Source: Brevundimonas sp. (GTDB lineage: Bacteria; Pseudomonadota; Alphaproteobacteria; Caulobacterales; Caulobacteraceae). From it: DNA of 42,893 nt. Each line of letters starts with the position of its first letter. Positions within the stretch are counted from its first letter, which is position 1. A model generated the notes under the pieces. That model was given only the letters and a program-made list of their open reading frames with translations, made no database searches and had not been told where the DNA came from. The position numbers and the translations under genes were made by a program. The stretch covers positions 1 through 42,893 of the forward strand of contig JALAGW010000174.1 of NCBI GenBank assembly GCA_022712235.1, given 5' to 3'. Of the stretch, positions 40,440-42,893 are shown one piece after another.

Positions 40440-41864
40440 TCAGGCGGCCGCTCGTCCAGCGTCGGCGATCAATGGCGCCAGGATCGGCGCTGTTTCCTCG
40501 CAGGCGATATCGGGGCGATGGGCGGTCTTGTCCCAGCGATGAGGTTCCAGGATCAAGCGAACGAAGGCGTGTGCGAAGGCCAGGCTGAGCAGCGACCAGT
40601 AGAAGGGAGCCGCGACCATGTCGCCGATGGTGAAGGGCGTGCTGGCGCGCCGGGCGCCCAGCGCGGCAGCAAGAAGGGCCACGGCAGCCCCGCCCACCAG
40701 GATTCCCAGTCCGAACCACGGCGTCTGGGGCAGGTGGCGGGCCAGCAGGGCCATCAGAAAGAAGATGCCTATCCAGGCGACAGACAGGGCGTGCAGGGCC
40801 GCCGAGGCCACGGCCGCGCCGATCGTCAGGGCCAGAGCGAGCCAGCCTCGCCATCCCATGCCCGACCCGGATCGGGTGTGAACGCACAGGGGCTGCATAT
40901 AGCCCTTGAGCCAGCGGGTGCGCTGCGGCAGCCAATGGACCAGATGGCCCGGCGGGGTTTCGTAGGTGGGACGGGTCAGCGTGCCGAGCCGCCAGCCGCG
41001 ACGCCATATCCGAAAGCCTAGGTCGGCGTCCTCGGTCACGTTCCAGGCGTCCCAACCGCCGAGCGCCCGCAGAGCCGCAACGCGGAAATGATTGCTGGTG
41101 CCGCCCAGAGGGAAGGGCAGGCCCATGCGGGCCATGGCGGGAAGGGTGACCTCGAAAAGAGCCGCATACTCGGCTGCGAACTGTCGATCGAGGAAGGGCG
41201 AGGCGCGTCGCTGCTTGTGTCGCCGACGGATGCGGAGCGGAGCCTGGAGGCAGACAAGTTCACCATCGTCGGCGGCGAACCGAGCGGCGGCCTCCCTCAG
41301 TTGCAGGGGGTCCGGATCATCCTCGGCGTCATAGACGGTCAGCAGTTCGCCCCGCGCCACAGAGAGGGCGTGGTTCAGAGCGCGGGGTTTGGTCGCGGGG
41401 GCTCCGGGCGGCGCGATCAACACCTGAAGCCAGTCCGGCAGGGTCAGGGCGCTTGCGGCGTCGATAGTCGCTTGATCGTGCGCCTCCAGCACCAGATGGC
41501 CGTCCAGAAGCGAGGGCGGATAGTCGATGCTCGCCAACCGCTCGACCAGGTGAGGCAAGACGGCCGCTTCGTCATAGAGCGCCACGACAACGGAGTATCG
41601 CGGCAACGTCATGGGTTGGGCTGAGGGCGGGGCAGAGGGACGCTGGCCGACGACGAGGATCAGACATCGCCACGCTATGACGGCGAGGAACGCCGTTTGC
41701 ACCAGGAGAAGGATGACCCTTCCTGTATAGGCCCAGACCATGAAGGACCCGATCACCCCGCTGGAAAGCACTGCGAGGAAAAGGATTTGTCCGGGAGTGG
41801 CGGTGATCCTGGCCGCGTCTTCCGTCCTTCCCGCATCCATCGACCTCGGGATCGGTCCATGCAT
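40440..41864 (-). CDS. Membrane glycosyltransferase family 2
   Basis: A processive-type GT2 of about 474 residues. Two N-terminal transmembrane helices (ILFLAVLSSGVIGSFMVW; VILLLVQTAFLAVIAW) precede the catalytic domain (SVVVALYDEAAVLPHLVERL), which carries the metal motif YDAEDDPDP, the acceptor-side VTEDADLGFR and QRTRWLKGY (the QxxRW-type motif of cellulose-synthase-like enzymes). Further helices follow to the C-terminus. It likely elongates or exports a surface polysaccharide; the sugar is unknown. The start ATG 41864 (MHGPIPRSMD) follows GGCGGGGG at a distance; ATG 41840 is an alternative. It is divergent from the TetR gene across an AT-rich 106-base region. Confidence 0.88.
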   Translation of the reverse strand: MHGPIPRSMDAGRTEDAARITATPGQILFLAVLSSGVIGSFMVWAYTGRVILLLVQTAFLAVIAWRCLILVVGQRPSAPPSAQPMTLPRYSVVVALYDEAAVLPHLVERLASIDYPPSLLDGHLVLEAHDQATIDAASALTLPDWLQVLIAPPGAPATKPRALNHALSVARGELLTVYDAEDDPDPLQLREAAARFAADDGELVCLQAPLRIRRRHKQRRASPFLDRQFAAEYAALFEVTLPAMARMGLPFPLGGTSNHFRVAALRALGGWDAWNVTEDADLGFRIWRRGWRLGTLTRPTYETPPGHLVHWLPQRTRWLKGYMQPLCVHTRSGSGMGWRGWLALALTIGAAVASAALHALSVAWIGIFFLMALLARHLPQTPWFGLGILVGGAAVALLAAALGARRASTPFTIGDMVAAPFYWSLLSLAFAHAFVRLILEPHRWDKTAHRPDIACEETAPILAPLIADAGRAAA

Positions 41865-41970
41865 TCGAAGCCCCCGCCGGCTGCAAAGGTTAATCCTTAT
41901 TAAGATTGACGTAACTAATACCGTCGTTCCGTGAAAGGCAAGCGGTTGGCGATTCGGGAAGGTTGGGGCT
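41865..41970. promoter_or_regulatory. AT-rich divergent promoter region between GT2 and tetR
   Basis: This region is the most AT-rich spot in the neighbourhood. TTAAT (41890-41894) and ATTAA (41899-41903) form a short inverted repeat, and TTGACG (41906-41911) could be a -35 box for the TetR gene. Binding by the TetR protein is possible but not shown. Confidence 0.35.
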
Positions 41971-42636
41971 ATGCAGGACGCCTTCCTGTCACGGAGTTCG
42001 GGATTGTCCGGCGACTCGACCCCCACGCCGCGTTCGGCTCGCAAGCCCAAGGGCGAAGGCCATGTCCGGCGCGCAGAAATACTGGCGGCGGCGGAAAGCA
42101 TCTTCGTCGAGCATGGCTATGAAGGCGCGACGATCCGCAAGATCGCCGATGAAGTCGGCCTGTCGTCAACGGCGCTCTACATGCACTTCGCCGACAAGAG
42201 CGAGATGCTGCATGAGATCTGCCGTGGCGCATTTGAGACCTTGATCGCCTCCCACCGGCAGATTTTGGTCGAAGACGAACCGCCGGAAGTGCGGCTCAGG
42301 CGGATGATCGAAGCCTATATCCGGTTCGGTTTCGAGAACCCCAACGCCTATCGCCTGACCTATCTTACGCGTCCGGTCGAGGCGCGCGAGGGCGCGCAGA
42401 CTGTGGCCCAGGAGACGGGCTTCGAGTTGTTCCGATCGTTTGTGGCCGTCGTCGAGCAAGCCGTCGCCGCCGGGCGCATGACGGGCGATCCGACGACTTT
42501 GGCCCAGGCCATCTGGGCCTGCGGTCATGGCATCGTCTCCCTGAGGATCACCAAGCCCTATTTTGAATGGGCGGATCGGGATGAACTGACCCGCGTCACT
42601 CTGGACGCTCTGTTCGCGGGACTGTTGACGACGTGA
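41971..42636 (+). CDS. TetR-family transcriptional regulator
   Basis: A 221-residue regulator. About 30 disordered residues precede the TetR N-domain: RAEILAAAESIFVEHGYEGA then the recognition helix part IRKIADEVGLSSTALYMHFADK (helix-turn-helix about 52-75). The C-terminal half (RLRRMIEAYIRFGFENPNAYRLTYL) resembles the WHG-type ligand domain. The ligand is unknown. The stop overlaps the GTG start of a binding-protein gene (GTGA), so it may control that transporter or the divergent GT2 gene. Confidence 0.92.
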   Translation: MQDAFLSRSSGLSGDSTPTPRSARKPKGEGHVRRAEILAAAESIFVEHGYEGATIRKIADEVGLSSTALYMHFADKSEMLHEICRGAFETLIASHRQILVEDEPPEVRLRRMIEAYIRFGFENPNAYRLTYLTRPVEAREGAQTVAQETGFELFRSFVAVVEQAVAAGRMTGDPTTLAQAIWACGHGIVSLRITKPYFEWADRDELTRVTLDALFAGLLTT

Positions 42637-42893
42637 ACCGGCGCTGCGGGGTGCTTGCCGCCCTCATTCTGCTGACTCCCGTCGCGGTCGAGGCGCGGCC
42701 GCTTCGGGTGCTGTCGCTGGATCAGTGCGCGGACCAGTATGTCCTGGCCTTGGCGCCGGAGGCCGAGCTGGCCCTGTCGTCGCGGGCGGACGACCCGGAT
42801 TCCTGGATGCGTCAGGCGGCGCGCGGGCGGGCGCGGGTTCGACCGACGCTGGAGGCGGCTATCGGCTTTCAGCCCGATGTCGTGGTCCGCTAC
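42633..42893 (+). CDS. Periplasmic ABC-transporter substrate-binding protein (BtuF-like), N-terminal part
   Basis: Only 87 codons are in the window; the gene continues past the right edge. It begins with GTG at 42633, three bases before the end of the TetR gene, and has a signal peptide (RRCGVLAALILLTPVAVEA). The following RVLSLDQCADQYVLALAP and the later IGFQPDVVVRY are typical of BtuF/FhuD-type binding proteins for cobalamin or iron chelates. The substrate cannot be told from this fragment, and no cobalamin riboswitch precedes it. The overlap with tetR suggests joint expression. Confidence 0.75.
   Translation, partial: MNRRCGVLAALILLTPVAVEARPLRVLSLDQCADQYVLALAPEAELALSSRADDPDSWMRQAARGRARVRPTLEAAIGFQPDVVVRY

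Overview
The window is 42.9 kb of GC-rich, densely packed bacterial chromosome. Gene content and order point to an alphaproteobacterium of the Caulobacterales, most likely Brevundimonas or a close relative. Supporting signs are the cysG-DUF2849-cysI order, the fused cysNC, a ferredoxin-type sulfite reduction set with no flavoprotein subunit, tatABC, glnB-glnA, and many GTG/TTG starts with 1-4 base stop/start overlaps. The genus is an inference from gene style, not from a marker gene. I see no insertion sequence, prophage, integrase or CRISPR array.

Left part (1-7.6 kb): a sulfate assimilation locus. cysG-DUF2849-cysI run leftwards. A divergent LysR regulator, fpr, cysD-cysNC and fdxA run rightwards. 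Together they cover sulfate activation (CysD, CysNC), siroheme synthesis (CysG), sulfite reduction (CysI) and its probable electron supply (NADPH to Fpr to FdxA). A similar 37-bp element lies before cysG, fpr and cysD and is the best regulatory signal in the window.

7.6-17.4 kb: a large autotransporter with Asp-rich calcium-type repeats, a GT4 glycosyltransferase, two tandem tRNA-Asp genes each with its own promoter, a GNAT acetyltransferase coupled to an exported oligopeptidase B, a trypsin-like protease, and a secreted protein with a TonB-like domain.

17.5-26.1 kb: an acyl-CoA dehydrogenase, cytochrome b561 overlapping a Sua5/TsaC tRNA-modification gene, a patatin-like lipase with 3-hydroxybutyrate dehydrogenase (probable polyhydroxybutyrate or lipid use, with a PhaR-like palindrome), yaaA, an FAD-linked D-2-hydroxyacid dehydrogenase and a Nudix hydrolase.

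26.1-34.8 kb: an SPFH/NfeD pair, rnhA, the tatABC operon, glnB-glnA with a sigma-54-like promoter and an intergenic hairpin, a stand-alone NAD(P)HX dehydratase, tRNA-Leu(UAG) and an amino-acid permease.

34.9-42.9 kb: the helicase hrpB, an MHS-type transporter, two RNA methyltransferases, a membrane GT2 glycosyltransferase, a TetR regulator and the start of a periplasmic binding protein cut by the window edge.

Most of the window is ordinary core genome. I do not see an unmistakably new multi-gene system. The most promising leads are the shared cis-element of the sulfur locus, the ferredoxin-based sulfite reduction chain, the Asp-rich autotransporter, the tRNA-Asp trailer hairpins and the PhaR-like site.
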